Positions 9,092-18,679 of a DNA stretch of 64,000 nt are shown piece after piece. The stretch is taken from contig NZ_CP020914.1 in the NCBI RefSeq assembly GCF_007833355.1, forward strand, positions 2,156,047-2,220,046. Direction: 5' to 3'. A program made the translations under genes and the position numbers. Origin of the DNA: Denitratisoma sp. DHT3 (GTDB lineage: Bacteria > Pseudomonadota > Gammaproteobacteria > Burkholderiales > Rhodocyclaceae). Positions within the stretch are counted from its first letter, which is position 1; each line of letters starts with the position of its first letter. The notes below the pieces were generated by a model that was not told where the DNA came from, ran no database searches, and saw nothing but the letters and a program-made list of their open reading frames with translations.

Positions 9092-10081
9092 ATGCCCTCC
9101 CGCCGCCGCGCCCTCGCCGTGCTCCTGCTGCTGCTGCTCCTGGTGGCGGCGAGCCTGGCGCTCGGGCTGACGGCGGGAACCATGACGATTTCCACCACCG
9201 ACCTGCTGGCGGCGATGACCGGCGCGGAAGGCGGAATGGGCGCCGAAGTGGTGCGCACCCTGCGTCTGCCCCGAGTCGCGGGCGCCTTCGCCTGCGGCGG
9301 GCTGCTGGCCCTGGCCGGCGCGTTGATGCAGGTACTGCTGCGCAATCCGCTCGCCGATCCCTACGTGCTGGGCATTTCCGGCGGCGCCTCGGTCGGCGCG
9401 CTGACGGCGATGCTGTTCGGGCTGTCGCTGGCCGGACTCAACTTGTTGGCCTTCGTCGGCGCGCTGGCGGCGATGCTGCTGGTGTTCGGCCTGGCCCGCG
9501 GCGACAGCAGCTGGACCCAGACCCGGCTGCTGCTGACCGGCGTGATCATCGCCGCCGGCTGCGGCGCCGTGGTGGCCCTGATCCTCTCCATCGCCCCGGA
9601 GCAGAAGCTCAACGGCATGTTGTTCTGGCTGATGGGCGACGCCGGGCAGATCCTGCGGCCGGCGCCGGCCCTGATCGCCCTGGCGCTGGGCCTGGCCTGC
9701 GCGATGCCTTACGCGCGGGAACTGAACCTGCTGGCGCGGGGTTCCGTGCTGGCCAATTCTCTCGGCGTTCGAGTATCCCGCCTGCGCGGCATCGTCTACC
9801 TCCTGGCCTCGCTGCTCACCGCCTTCGCGGTGACCACCGCCGGCAGCATCGGTTTCATCGGTCTGGTGGTGCCGCATCTGGTGCGGCTGGTGCTGGGCAA
9901 CGACCAGCGCCTGCTGCTGCCCGCCGCCACCCTGGCCGGCGGCGCCCTGCTGGTGCTGGCCGACACCCTGGCCCGCACCGTGGCGGCGCCCCAGCAACTG
10001 CCGGTGGGCGTGCTCACCGCCCTGATCGGCGTGCCGATCTTCCTGATCCTCCTGGCCCGCCAGCCAGCGCACCAGCCATGA
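9092..10081 (+). CDS. btuC: Cobalamin ABC transporter permease (FecCD family)
   Basis: Inner-membrane permease (329 aa) with about ten hydrophobic spans. The FecCD motifs are present: RLPRVAGAFACGGLLALAGA near residue 60, NPLADPYVLGISGGAS, and the C-terminal GFIGLVVPHLVRL coupling region. It lies between btuB and btuD and its stop overlaps the next start by 4 bp. Iron-siderophore permeases share this family; the riboswitch and neighbours decide for B12. Confidence 0.9.
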   Translation: MPSRRRALAVLLLLLLLVAASLALGLTAGTMTISTTDLLAAMTGAEGGMGAEVVRTLRLPRVAGAFACGGLLALAGALMQVLLRNPLADPYVLGISGGASVGALTAMLFGLSLAGLNLLAFVGALAAMLLVFGLARGDSSWTQTRLLLTGVIIAAGCGAVVALILSIAPEQKLNGMLFWLMGDAGQILRPAPALIALALGLACAMPYARELNLLARGSVLANSLGVRVSRLRGIVYLLASLLTAFAVTTAGSIGFIGLVVPHLVRLVLGNDQRLLLPAATLAGGALLVLADTLARTVAAPQQLPVGVLTALIGVPIFLILLARQPAHQP

Positions 10082-10851
10082 GCGCGGCCCTGCTGGAAGT
10101 GCGCGGTCTGGACGTGGCGATCGGCGGCCGGGTGTTCTGCCGCGATCTGGTGTTGCGCCTGAACGGCGGGGAGTCCCTGGCCATCCTGGGCCGCAACGGC
10201 GCCGGCAAATCGACTTTGCTCGCCACTTTGGCGGGGCTGCGGCCCGCCTCGACGGGGGCCATCGAGATCGGCGGACTCGACCCCCGTCTCGCCGATCCGC
10301 GCACCCTGGCGCGGTTGCGCGGCTATCTGCCGCAGCAGCAGCACGATCCTTTCACCTCGACGGTGCTGGAGACGGTGCTGGTCGGACGGCATCCCCATTT
10401 GGGGCGCTGGGAATGGGAAGGCGCGACCGACCGGCGCCTGGCCGAGACCGCGCTGGCCGCCGTCGGCCTGGCCGACTACGGACAACGCGAAGTCCATAGC
10501 CTGTCGGGCGGGGAGCGCCAGCGCCTGGGCATCGCCACCCTGCTCACCCAGGCGCCGCGCCTGTTCCTGCTCGACGAGCCCCTGGCGCACCTCGATCTGA
10601 ACCACCAGATCGCGGTGCTCGACCTGTTCGCCACGCCGGGCCGGGACTGGGGCGCCGCCGTGGCGATGGTGCTGCACGAGCCGGGACTGGCCCTGCGCTA
10701 TTGCAGCCGGGCGCTGCTGCTGTTCGGCGACGGCGAATGGCTGGAAGGCCCCAGCGCGGAGATCATCAACGCCGACAATCTTTCACGCCTCTACGGCCAT
10801 GCGCTGCGGGAGCTGAAGGATGGCGGACAACGGTGGTTCGTACCCGTCTGA
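10078..10851 (+). CDS. btuD: Cobalamin ABC transporter ATP-binding protein
   Basis: Cytoplasmic ATPase (257 aa) that drives BtuC. Walker A is ILGRNGAGKST, the Q-loop lies in YLPQQQHDP, the ABC signature is HSLSGGERQRLGIA and Walker B is LFLLDEPLAHLDL. The H-loop His is in VLHEPG. The start ATG at 10078 overlaps the permease stop (ATGA). Confidence 0.92.
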   Translation: MSAALLEVRGLDVAIGGRVFCRDLVLRLNGGESLAILGRNGAGKSTLLATLAGLRPASTGAIEIGGLDPRLADPRTLARLRGYLPQQQHDPFTSTVLETVLVGRHPHLGRWEWEGATDRRLAETALAAVGLADYGQREVHSLSGGERQRLGIATLLTQAPRLFLLDEPLAHLDLNHQIAVLDLFATPGRDWGAAVAMVLHEPGLALRYCSRALLLFGDGEWLEGPSAEIINADNLSRLYGHALRELKDGGQRWFVPV

Positions 10852-11072
10852 GACGATGGCGACAAAATCCCCGCCGCAAACTGCGACCAGGGACAGGCAT
10901 CTTTTCTTGAGGAGTCGGAATCAAGCCATTCCGAAGGCCCCTCGCGGAGGGGAGATATGCAGTCGATCCCCCGGACTGTCCGGGCGATCGAACGCCCACT
11001 CAGGGCGGGCAATCCGGAAACCAAAGGCGCACGGGCCGGACGCGGCCCGGCGGCGCCTTGGCAAACCTCGGA

Positions 11073-11171
11073 TCAGCGGTAACGACCAACTGCCATGTTG
11101 CGGATCACAACAGACAGATGCGCGACGAGGCCGACGACGATCAGCGTGATATTGGTAGCAACGAGTTCCAT
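11073..11171 (-). CDS. Small hydrophobic ORF, 32 aa
   Basis: An unannotated 32-residue ORF in the 611-bp gap between btuD and cobQ. It begins MELVATNITL, has one predicted membrane helix (about residues 6-23, mostly Val/Ile/Leu/Ala) and a basic tail (VGRYR). GGAG lies 8 bases before the ATG, and a good sigma-70 promoter lies about 60 bases upstream on the same strand. I do not recognise it. The promoter and ribosome site argue that it is expressed; length alone does not. Confidence 0.45.
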   Translation of the reverse strand: MELVATNITLIVVGLVAHLSVVIRNMAVGRYR

Positions 11172-11228
11172 GATGGCATCTCCGAAATTTCAAGGTTTGC
11201 CGGACTCGACATTCATCCGACGGTTTGA

Positions 11229-11257
11229 ACTGTATCACTGATTGTTGCACTGCGCAA
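11229..11257 (-). promoter_or_regulatory. Sigma-70 promoter for the 32-aa ORF
   Basis: On the minus strand: TTGCGC-N17-TACAGT, each hexamer 4-5 of 6 to consensus with ideal spacing. The -35 element is inside the dyad at 11245-11280. Confidence 0.5.
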
Positions 11258-11280
11258 ATTATTTTTATGCAGTGCAGCAA
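11245..11280. promoter_or_regulatory. TGCACTGC dyad, probable operator
   Basis: Inverted repeat with perfect 8-bp arms (TGCACTGC at 11246-11253, GCAGTGCA at 11269-11276) around an AT-rich centre, flanked by TTGC/GCAA. It covers the -35 region of the minus-strand promoter, as an operator would. The regulator is unknown; TGCA-rich dyads of this kind recall PhaR-type sites, a weak comparison from memory. Confidence 0.45.
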
Positions 11281-11462
11281 ATGCTATAAAAACTTAATTA
11301 ACTATTTATATTCAAATAAATTAATATGTTACAAATACTTTCCAATGGGTCAGTTAATAAATTAGTAACTCATTGTCGCATCGCACATTAACAAGATATC
11401 GCATCCGCACAACAAGGCCGCTGCCCTTGCAAGCATTGCCCACCCAACCTTCGAGACCTGTC

Positions 11463-12923
11463 ATGACGCTTTCCACGCTGATGGTGCAAGGCTGCACCTC
11501 CGACGCCGGCAAAAGCACCCTGGTGGCGGCGCTGTGCCGCATCCTGAAGCGCCGGGGAATCTCCGTGGCGCCCTTCAAGCCGCAAAACATGGCGCTGAAT
11601 TCGGCGGTCACCGTCGACGGCGGCGAAATCGGCCGCGCCCAGGCGCTCCAGGCGCAGGCGGCGGGACTGGCGCCGCGGATCGACTTCAACCCGGTGCTGC
11701 TCAAGCCCACCACCGATCGGCAGGCCCAGGTGATCGTTCATGGCCGCGCGGTGACCGACCTGGACGCCCGGGCCTACCACGACTACAAGCGGGTGGCGCT
11801 GTCCGCGGTGATGGACTCCTGGCGCCGCCTGACCGCGGAATTCGAGTGCGTGCTGGTGGAAGGCGCCGGCAGCCCGGCCGAAATCAACCTGCGCGACCGC
11901 GACATCGCCAACATGGGCTTCGCCGAAGCCGCCGACGTGCCGGTGATCCTGGTGGCCGACATCGACCGGGGCGGCGTCTTCGCCCATCTGGTGGGTACCC
12001 TGGAACTGCTCTCGGCTTCCGAGCGGGAGCGGATCAAGGGCTTCGTGATCAACCGTTTCCGCGGCGACATCGGCCTGCTGCAGCCGGGGCTGGACTGGCT
12101 GGAGCAGCGCACCGGCAAGCCGGTGCTGGGCGTGGTGCCCTACCTGCACGGCCTGCTGCTGGACGCGGAGGACGCGATTGCCACGGCCGGCGAGCTGGAC
12201 AAGGCGCCATCGCGCTTGACGGCGATCGCACCGGTGCTGCCGCGGATCGCCAACCACAACGACCTGGACCCGCTGCGCCTGCATCCGGAAGTGGATTTCC
12301 GCTGGGTCGGTCCCGGCCAGACGCCGCCTCCCGCCGACCTGGTGATCCTGCCGGGCTCCAAGAGCGTGCGCGCCGACCTGGACTGGCTGCGGCAGCAGGG
12401 CTGGGACGCCTATCTGCGCCGCCATCTACGCTACGGCGGAAAGCTGATCGGCATCTGCGGCGGCTTCCAGATGCTGGGCGAAATGGTCCACGATCCGCTG
12501 GGGCTGGAGGGCGAAGCGGGCAGCAGCCCCGGCCTGGGCCTGCTCGCCTGCGAAACCACGCTGGCGCGGGAAAAACGACTGCACAACGTCGGCGGCCGCC
12601 TGGCGCTGGGCGAGGACACGCCGCTGACCGGCTACGAAATCCACATGGGCGTCAGCCGGGGCCCGGCACTGGAGCGCCCCCTGGTGCACCTGGACGACGG
12701 CCGCCGCGACGGCGCGATCTCCGCCGACGACGCGATCCTGGCCACCTACTGTCACGGCCTGTTCGATCATCCCGAGGCCCTGTCGGCGCTGCTGGCCTGG
12801 GCCGGCATGGCCGAAACGGCGCCGGTGGACCTCGCCGCCCGGCGCGAGGCTGACCTGGACCGCCTTGCCGACGCGGTGGAAACGGCCCTGGACTGGCGCC
12901 GCCTGAAAGGCTGGCTACCGTAG
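11463..12923 (+). CDS. cobQ: Cobyric acid synthase CobQ
   Basis: Amidates four side chains of adenosylcobyrinic a,c-diamide in late B12 synthesis. The 486 residues start [20 protein letters not shown] with the P-loop of the dethiobiotin-synthetase-like domain and the motif [13 protein letters not shown]. The C-terminal class I glutaminase-like domain has the nucleophile Cys in [10 protein letters not shown] and the His in [10 protein letters not shown]. The ATG at 11463 is preferred to an in-frame start 90 bp upstream, which falls in the AT-rich non-coding stretch. Confidence 0.94.
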   Translation: MTLSTLMVQGCTSDAGKSTLVAALCRILKRRGISVAPFKPQNMALNSAVTVDGGEIGRAQALQAQAAGLAPRIDFNPVLLKPTTDRQAQVIVHGRAVTDLDARAYHDYKRVALSAVMDSWRRLTAEFECVLVEGAGSPAEINLRDRDIANMGFAEAADVPVILVADIDRGGVFAHLVGTLELLSASERERIKGFVINRFRGDIGLLQPGLDWLEQRTGKPVLGVVPYLHGLLLDAEDAIATAGELDKAPSRLTAIAPVLPRIANHNDLDPLRLHPEVDFRWVGPGQTPPPADLVILPGSKSVRADLDWLRQQGWDAYLRRHLRYGGKLIGICGGFQMLGEMVHDPLGLEGEAGSSPGLGLLACETTLAREKRLHNVGGRLALGEDTPLTGYEIHMGVSRGPALERPLVHLDDGRRDGAISADDAILATYCHGLFDHPEALSALLAWAGMAETAPVDLAARREADLDRLADAVETALDWRRLKGWLP

Positions 12924-12931
12924 CCAGTCTC

Positions 12932-13873
12932 TTACTTTGCGCCGAGGCGCCGAGCCCGTGCCTGCTCCAACTGCGCGCAGACCTGCTCGGCCCCGTCCAG
13001 CAGGCGCGGGGTGTGGCGCTGGAGCAGATCCGGCGGCACATGGAACAGGTTGTCCCGGACCACCGCGGTCATCCGCGGCCAGCGCCGCCAGTCGTCCAGC
13101 CATTCCGGCCGCGACTGGTCCATGCCCGAAGCGACGATGGCCTCCGGGTCCGCCGCCAGCACGGCTTCCTCGCCGACGATGGGCGCCATGACGGTCAGGT
13201 CGGCGAAGACGTTGCGGCCGCCGCAGAGTTTCAGCACGTCGCTGATGATCTGGCGCCCCCCCACGGTCATCAGCGGATTTTTCCAGACCTCGTAGAAAAC
13301 CCGTACGGGCGGCCGCCCCGAGTAACGGGCCGCCAGACTCCGATGCCGCTGTCGAAAGCGGGCGACGACTTCCCGGGCATGCGCCGCGGTACCGGCCAGA
13401 ATGCCGATCTGCTCGATATTGCGCGCCACATCGTCGATCCGAGCGGGTTCGGTGGTCAACAGGGGCACGCCCAGACTGCGCAAACGCATCAGTTGCTCAA
13501 CCTGATTGCCGCTCTGCCAGCCGATCACCAAGTCCGGCTGCAAGGCCAGGAGCGCCTCCAGGTCGATGCGGGAATAGCTCCCCACTTGCGGCACGCGGCG
13601 TGCCGCCTCCGGATAATTGCTGAACTGCACCGTCCCCACCAGCCGTTCCCCGGCGCCGGCGGCATAGACGAGTTCTGTCACATGCGGCGCCAGGCTGACG
13701 ATACGGCGTGCACTCCTCGGCAGCCGCACCACCTGTCCGGCATCGTCGGTGACGACGACTTCCGCCTGGGCCATGGCCGCCAGGCCAAGCCAGAGCGGGA
13801 GCAGGAATAGGCATCGCGCCAAAGCGCGCAAAGCGGTGCGAAGAGCGCAGGCAAATGAAGGATCAGGCCGCAC
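12932..13873 (-). CDS. btuF: Cobalamin-binding periplasmic protein BtuF (copy 1)
   Basis: Substrate-binding protein of the BtuCD importer (313 aa). It has a long signal peptide (ending AMAQAEVVV), then the helical-backbone fold with RIVSLAPHVTELVYAAGAG and a conserved WKNPLMTVGG block. It is convergent with cobQ (8 bp gap) rather than in the btuBCD operon. A second copy of very similar sequence is encoded at 60455-61351. Confidence 0.9.
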   Translation of the reverse strand: MRPDPSFACALRTALRALARCLFLLPLWLGLAAMAQAEVVVTDDAGQVVRLPRSARRIVSLAPHVTELVYAAGAGERLVGTVQFSNYPEAARRVPQVGSYSRIDLEALLALQPDLVIGWQSGNQVEQLMRLRSLGVPLLTTEPARIDDVARNIEQIGILAGTAAHAREVVARFRQRHRSLAARYSGRPPVRVFYEVWKNPLMTVGGRQIISDVLKLCGGRNVFADLTVMAPIVGEEAVLAADPEAIVASGMDQSRPEWLDDWRRWPRMTAVVRDNLFHVPPDLLQRHTPRLLDGAEQVCAQLEQARARRLGAK

Positions 13874-13993
13874 GGAAGCATTCGTCGACAGGGGAAGGGA
13901 GCATTCTAGTCGGCGGCGGCCGCGACGAATGCCATGCCTTTCGCCCCTTGATCACGGCCAGGGCAAGGCGGGCAACCGGTAACATCACGCATC

Positions 13994-14488
13994 ATGCCGT
14001 GTCGATATGCTCTGCTGCTCTTCACCTGCCTCGTCCTGGCGGCCTGCGGCTCCGTTCCCAGCCGCCCGGTCGCCGCCCGCCCCGCGCCGGCGGCATCCCT
14101 GCCGCCGTCCCCACAGGGCGTGGATGTGACGATGTTCGCCCTGGGCTTGCTGGAAACGGGCTACCGTTTCGGCGGCAAGAATCCCGACTCGGGCCTCGAT
14201 TGCAGCGGCATGGTGACCTATGTGTTCGACAAGGCGGCCGGGCTGCGGCTCGCCGGTTCAGCCGCCGACATCGCCCGCAAGGGACGCCCGGTGGCGACCG
14301 ACCGTCTGCGCCCTGGAGATTTGGTGTTTTTCAACACCCGCAATCAACCCTATTCCCATGTCGGCATCTATATCGGCGGCGACCGCTTCGTCCATGCGCC
14401 CAACAACAATGGCAGGGTACGCACCGACAAATTGAGTAGCGGCTGGTTCGCCGGGCGTTTCGAAGAAGCGCGCAGCTATTTCGAGTAG
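13994..14488 (+). CDS. NlpC/P60 family peptidoglycan endopeptidase lipoprotein
   Basis: Predicted cell-wall hydrolase (164 aa) of peptidase family C40, anchored as a lipoprotein through the lipobox LVLAACGS near residue 17. The catalytic Cys70 lies in LDCSGMVTYV, His122 in SHVGIYIGG and the third polar residue in FVHAPN. Relatives such as Spr/MepS cut D-Glu-mDAP or cross-bridge bonds. It is divergent from btuF and convergent with the next gene (5 bp apart). Confidence 0.9.
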   Translation: MPCRYALLLFTCLVLAACGSVPSRPVAARPAPAASLPPSPQGVDVTMFALGLLETGYRFGGKNPDSGLDCSGMVTYVFDKAAGLRLAGSAADIARKGRPVATDRLRPGDLVFFNTRNQPYSHVGIYIGGDRFVHAPNNNGRVRTDKLSSGWFAGRFEEARSYFE

Positions 14489-14493
14489 ACCGT

Positions 14494-15141
14494 TCAGGCG
14501 AACCGGCTGAAACCGCCGCCGCTTTCCGTCGGCGCCGCTTCGTATGCGCGGGCCACCTGCCGTTGCCGGTCGTCCTGGCCGGATTGAACTGCGGTGGTTG
14601 CGGCGGATGGGGGCTGAGCCGGCGGGTCGCCTTGATCCATTGCGACAAGGCGCTGACGCTCCAGATCCAGGTAGCCCTGCTCTTCCAGACCGGCACCGAT
14701 GGCGGCGACACGATGATCCTGGGGCGAGGGGTCCGCCGGGGCCAGCGCCGCCACCTGAATCCGCCGCCCCTTGTCGATGTTGGCCTCGGGCTTGCGCTCG
14801 GCCGAAGTGTCGATGCTCACTTCGCCGCCCACCGCATACTGCTTGCCATCGGGACCGTAGGCATAGCTGAAATTCGCCCCGCTGGTCACCACGCCGCGGC
14901 CGGCGGTTATATGGGCCTGCTCATGAGCGCGCACCGCGCGATCGATCTGCTGCAACTCCCGCACCTGACGCTGCTGTTCGGGGCTCAGTTCCTTCGCGGT
15001 TGGACTCTGCTTGCCGCTCCCCTGGCCCTGGGGCAGGGTACTTGCCAACTGATCGCGGGTCATCGCCAAATCGGCGCCCTTCGCCTGGGAAATTCCCGGC
15101 GAATACAAGGAAGAATTGAGTGAAACCCCGAGGTCGGCCAT
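14494..15141 (-). CDS. SprA-related putative metalloprotease
   Basis: A 215-residue protein of the CJM1_0395/SprA-related family. The zinc-site-like motif RAHEQAHITAG sits in the centre, followed by the conserved SYAYGPDGKQYAVGGEVSID and a KGRRIQVAALAPADPSPQD block. No signal peptide is seen. Proteolytic activity of the family is predicted, not proven. The N-terminal 60 residues are low in structure and rich in Gln/Ser. Confidence 0.8.
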   Translation of the reverse strand: MADLGVSLNSSLYSPGISQAKGADLAMTRDQLASTLPQGQGSGKQSPTAKELSPEQQRQVRELQQIDRAVRAHEQAHITAGRGVVTSGANFSYAYGPDGKQYAVGGEVSIDTSAERKPEANIDKGRRIQVAALAPADPSPQDHRVAAIGAGLEEQGYLDLERQRLVAMDQGDPPAQPPSAATTAVQSGQDDRQRQVARAYEAAPTESGGGFSRFA

Positions 15142-15333
15142 GGTCGTCTATCGTCCCGCTAGCATGCTTGGAGCCTGGCGCCTTGGGGAAGTGGAGTTCC
15201 CCCCTTCCCCATCGCCGTTCAAGTGTATAGCGGAAAACCCCTCTCGGGAAGGGGCGATCGTCTCAAGTGGCGCGCTATCCGGCGCTGCTACGACCGGCTG
15301 CGACCTCTCGTCTGCCAGGAGGAATCCCTCCTG

Positions 15334-15534
15334 TCATTCCTGATTGGCGTACACCAGCTTGAGGAAGGCGCCGATGTCGACCTCATCGGCAGACATGCCG
15401 CGCTGCGGTAGACGAACAGCCATTTTCGCAGCGCTCGTTTCCGGCCGCTCCAGACAGGGCGGCAACCCGCCGGCATTCAGCACCTCGTCCGCGAATGAGC
15501 CGAATTCATTTTCGATGATCGCTGATTTGTTCAT
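15334..15534 (-). CDS. Small hypothetical protein, 66 aa
   Basis: Not recognised. A 66-residue acidic protein starting MNKSAIIENEFGSFADEVLN, without membrane segments; the second half contains MSADEVDIGAFLKLVY. The ATG at 15534 is chosen because AGGGGA lies 8 bases upstream. A 7-bp perfect hairpin (CAGGAGG/CCTCCTG) directly follows the stop. It stands alone between the metalloprotease gene and ampG. Confidence 0.55.
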   Translation of the reverse strand: MNKSAIIENEFGSFADEVLNAGGLPPCLERPETSAAKMAVRLPQRGMSADEVDIGAFLKLVYANQE

Positions 15535-15646
15535 TTCGTTTCCCCTTGTTCGACCCATCTGCTACCAATCTAGCTTGAGTAACGGCGCAGATCGGCAAAA
15601 GTTGAAAGGGGAAGGTTCAATTCGTGCGGAATGTCGCGGTCCGGCC

Positions 15647-16906
15647 TCAGCCGGGCTCGCGGCGCCAGGGAGCGACCCTGGGCAGCAAGGCCATGCCCGG
15701 CACGGCCAGCGCCGCACAGAGCAGGAAGAAGCCGTACCAGCCCATGCCTTCCACCAGCCAGCCGGTGGCGGCATTGGCGAAGGTGCGCGGCACGGCGGCC
15801 AGGCTGGAGAACAGGGCGTACTGGGTCGCGGTGTAGAGCGGGTTGGTGGCGCGGGCGATGAAGGCGACGAAGGCCACGGTGCCGAGCCCGACGCCGAGGG
15901 CTTCGAAGCCGATCACCAGCGCCAGCTGGCCCAATTGCTGGGCGCCGACGGTCTCGTTGCGGCCCAGCCAGGCCAGCCAGGCGAAGCCGAAGATGGACAC
16001 CAGTTGCACCACGCCGAACAGCCACAACGCGCGGTTGATGCCCAGGCGCACCATCCACAGACCGCCCACCAGGCCGCCGACGATCGCCGGCCAGAGTCCG
16101 GCGTGCTTGGCCACCAGGCCGATGTCGGACTTGGCGAAGCCCATGTCGAGATAAAAGGGCGTGGCGAGCGCGGTGCACATCGAGTCGCCCAGCTTGTAGA
16201 GAAAAATGAAGGCCAGCACCCGCAGCGCATTCTGCAGCCCGGCCCGGCCGATGAACTCGTGGAACGGCTCCGCCACCGCCTCGCGCAGGGTACGCGGACG
16301 GCCGTTGCGGATCACCGGCTCGCGGATCAGGAGGGACAGGGCCAGGCCGGGCAGCATGAACAGGCCGGTGACGGCGAACACCGCGGCCCAGGGCAGGTGA
16401 TCGGCCAGGATCAGGGACAGCGAGCCCGGCACCAGGCCGGCGATGCGGTAGGCATTGACGTGGATGGAATTGCCCAGTCCCAGCTCGCTGTCGTCCAGCA
16501 ACTCGCGCCGATAGGCATCGAGCACGATGTCCTGGGTGGCGGAAACGAAGGCCAGCACCGCCGCCAGCACGGTGATGGCCATCAGCTCCCGCTGCGGGTC
16601 GAACACCCCCAGCAGGCAGATGCAGGCCAGCAGTCCGAGCTGGGTGGCGAACATCCAGCCCCGCCGCCGCCCCAGAAGCGGCAGGGCATACCGGTCCAGC
16701 AGCGGCGACCAGAGGAATTTCCAGGTGTAGGGAAACTGGATCAGGGCGAACAGACCGATGGCCTTGAGGCTGATGCCTTCGCTGCGCAGCCAGGCCGGCA
16801 GCAGATTGAGCAGCAGGTACAGCGGCAGGCCGGAGGAAAAGCCCGTGAATACGCAGATCAGCATGCGCCGGGTGAGCAGCGCGCCAACCCAGGCCGGGCG
16901 AGTCAT
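15647..16906 (-). CDS. ampG: AmpG family muropeptide MFS transporter
   Basis: Inner-membrane permease (419 aa, about 12-14 spans) importing GlcNAc-anhydromuropeptides for cell-wall recycling. AmpG features are the opening TGFSSGLPLYLLLNLLPAWL, the intracellular motif LGRRRGWMFATQ, and SATQDIVLDAYRREL in the middle. The ATG start overlaps the metW stop by 4 bp (ATGA), so it may ride on the metXW transcript. Confidence 0.93.
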   Translation of the reverse strand: MTRPAWVGALLTRRMLICVFTGFSSGLPLYLLLNLLPAWLRSEGISLKAIGLFALIQFPYTWKFLWSPLLDRYALPLLGRRRGWMFATQLGLLACICLLGVFDPQRELMAITVLAAVLAFVSATQDIVLDAYRRELLDDSELGLGNSIHVNAYRIAGLVPGSLSLILADHLPWAAVFAVTGLFMLPGLALSLLIREPVIRNGRPRTLREAVAEPFHEFIGRAGLQNALRVLAFIFLYKLGDSMCTALATPFYLDMGFAKSDIGLVAKHAGLWPAIVGGLVGGLWMVRLGINRALWLFGVVQLVSIFGFAWLAWLGRNETVGAQQLGQLALVIGFEALGVGLGTVAFVAFIARATNPLYTATQYALFSSLAAVPRTFANAATGWLVEGMGWYGFFLLCAALAVPGMALLPRVAPWRREPG

Positions 16907-17502
16907 TTGCGGCGCGAGATGCGATACACCGCCAGGCTGCCGAGGAAGTTGTGTTCCTCGGTCACCCGACGGCCCGCCTCGTCCAGCACCTGGCGGTCGC
17001 GAATGACGATGCCCATTGCCTCACACAGGTTCTCGAAATCCACCAGGGTAAAGAAACGCACATTGGGCGAGTCATACCACTGGTAGGGCAGGTCCTCGGA
17101 TACCGGCATATGGCCGTCCAGCACCGCGAGCCGGTTTTTCCAGTAGGCGAAATTGGGGAAGGACACCACGACCTCCCGCCCCACCCGCAGCATCTCGTTC
17201 AGAATGTCCTGGGTATGGCGCACCGTCTGCAGCGTGCGGGAAAGCACGACATGATCGAAGGCGGCGTCGGTGAAACCGGCCAGGCCGTCCTCCAGATTGC
17301 TCTGGATCACGTTGATGCCGGCGCGCACCGAGGCCAGCACGCTCTCGTCGTCGATCTCGACTCCGCAGCCGCGCACGCCGCGCGTCTCGATCAGGCGCCG
17401 GAGCAGCGAACCGTCGCCGCAGCCGAGGTCCAGCACGCGCTCGCCGGACTGCACCCAGCCGGCGATGACGTCGAAATCGGGCCGATCCTGGGCGGCGCTC
17501 AT
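16903..17502 (-). CDS. metW: Methionine biosynthesis protein MetW
   Basis: A 199-residue SAM-methyltransferase-fold partner of MetX. The SAM-binding motif [12 protein letters not shown] is near residue 23, with the family-typical [12 protein letters not shown] and [12 protein letters not shown]. In other proteobacteria MetW is needed for full homoserine acetyl- or succinyltransferase activity. The start overlaps the metX stop by 4 bp. Confidence 0.94.
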   Translation of the reverse strand: MSAAQDRPDFDVIAGWVQSGERVLDLGCGDGSLLRRLIETRGVRGCGVEIDDESVLASVRAGINVIQSNLEDGLAGFTDAAFDHVVLSRTLQTVRHTQDILNEMLRVGREVVVSFPNFAYWKNRLAVLDGHMPVSEDLPYQWYDSPNVRFFTLVDFENLCEAMGIVIRDRQVLDEAGRRVTEEHNFLGSLAVYRISRRK

Positions 17503-18629
17503 ATCTTCACGTTCTCCAGATAGGCCCGCACCACGGCATGGTACTGGGGGTCGTCCATGAGGAAGGAATCGTGGCCGTAATTGCAGCGCGGTTCGGCGTA
17601 ACAGACGTCCTGGCCGTTCTTCAGCAGGGCATTGACGATTTCCTTGGAACGCGCCGGCGAGAAGCGCCAGTCGGTGGAAAAGGCGATCACCAGGAACCTG
17701 GCCCGCGCCACCGCCAGCGCCCGCGCCAGATCGCCGCCGCCCTCACGGGCCGGATCGAAGTAGTCCAGCGCCCGTGTCATCAGCAGGTAGGTGTTGGCGT
17801 CGAAGAAACCAGCGAAACGGTCGCCCTGGTAGTGCAGGTAGGACTCCACCTCGAATTCCACGCCATAGCCGAAAGAGAAGGCGCCGTTGCGCAGTTCGCG
17901 GCCAAACTTCTGATCCATCTGATCATCGGACAGATAGGTGATGTGGCCCAGCATCCGGGCCAGGCGCAGGCCGCGCTTGGGATAGACGCCGTGCTCGTAG
18001 TAGTGGCCGCCGTGGAAGTCCGGGTCGGTGAGGATCGCCTGCCGCGCCACGTCGTTGAAGGCGATGTTCTGCGCCGTCAGTTTGGGCGCCGCGGCGATCA
18101 CCAGCGCGTGGCGCACGCGCTCGGGGAACGTGATGGTCCAGCGCAGCGCCTGCATCCCGCCCAGGCTGCCGCCGATCACCGCCGCCCAGCTGTCGATGCC
18201 CAGCCGGTCCGCCAGCCGCGCCTGGGCACGCACCCAGTCCACCACCGCCAGCAGGGGGAAATCCGCGCCCCAGGGCTTGCCGGTGGCCGGATTCAGGCTC
18301 GACGGACCGGTGGAGCCGTGGCAACCGCCCAGATTGTTGAGCCCGACGATGAAGAACCTGTCGGTATCGAGCGGGCGGCCCGGGCCGATGATGTTGTCCC
18401 ACCAGCCGATGTTCTGCGGGTTGTCCGCGTAATGGCCCGCCACGTGGTGATGGCCGGACAGCGCGTGGCAGACCAGGATGGCGTTGCTCTTGGCCGCGTT
18501 CAGCGTGCCATAGGTCTCATAGACCAGGTCGCAGGCCGGCAGCACGGCCCCGCTGCGCAGAGTCAGGGGTTCGTCGAAATGGGCGCGCTGGGGCGCCACG
18601 ACACCGATGCTGTTGCCTTGTTTTTCCAT
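17499..18629 (-). CDS. metX: Homoserine O-acyltransferase MetX
   Basis: First committed step of methionine synthesis, acylating homoserine with acetyl- or succinyl-CoA. It has 376 residues of alpha/beta-hydrolase fold. The oxyanion region is [14 protein letters not shown], the nucleophile Ser lies in [13 protein letters not shown], and the catalytic Asp and His lie in the C-terminal region, the latter in [10 protein letters not shown]. The acyl donor cannot be told reliably by eye. It is controlled by a SAM-II riboswitch immediately upstream. Confidence 0.94.
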   Translation of the reverse strand: MEKQGNSIGVVAPQRAHFDEPLTLRSGAVLPACDLVYETYGTLNAAKSNAILVCHALSGHHHVAGHYADNPQNIGWWDNIIGPGRPLDTDRFFIVGLNNLGGCHGSTGPSSLNPATGKPWGADFPLLAVVDWVRAQARLADRLGIDSWAAVIGGSLGGMQALRWTITFPERVRHALVIAAAPKLTAQNIAFNDVARQAILTDPDFHGGHYYEHGVYPKRGLRLARMLGHITYLSDDQMDQKFGRELRNGAFSFGYGVEFEVESYLHYQGDRFAGFFDANTYLLMTRALDYFDPAREGGGDLARALAVARARFLVIAFSTDWRFSPARSKEIVNALLKNGQDVCYAEPRCNYGHDSFLMDDPQYHAVVRAYLENVKI

Positions 18630-18640
18630 GGAGGCCAGAA

Positions 18641-18678
18641 ATGCAAAACCCGGTCGGCGTTCAAGCGTGGACCGGGTT
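18641..18678 (-). terminator. Attenuator hairpin in the metX leader
   Basis: On the minus strand AACCCGGT and ACCGGGTT form an 8-bp stem with a 16-nt loop, ending in TTTTGC. It lies between the SAM-II aptamer and the metX start codon, 12 bases before the ATG. It could act as a transcription terminator or hide the start region. Confidence 0.65.
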
Positions 18679-18679
18679 C

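Larger units (their letters stand above)
10852..11462. other. 611-bp btuD-cobQ gap
   Basis: Apart from the 32-aa ORF, its promoter and dyad, 10852-11070 holds only GC-rich hairpins (for example CCCCTCGCGGAGGGG near 10940) and no convincing gene. The stretch 11277-11360 is strikingly AT-rich for this genome, dominated by TTAATTAA and TTTATATTC-like runs. It probably holds the cobQ promoter, but I cannot pick out one convincing -35/-10 pair. Confidence 0.6.

Noticed and set aside
6929..10072. Very long open frame (over 1000 codons) antisense to btuB-btuC
   Set aside because: High GC keeps the opposite frame open; codons are His/Gln/Gly-rich shadow sequence and the plus strand has clear B12 genes.
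10791..11024. 77-codon minus-strand ORF over the end of btuD
   Set aside because: Overlaps a well-supported ATPase C-terminus and low-complexity hairpins; no ribosome site.
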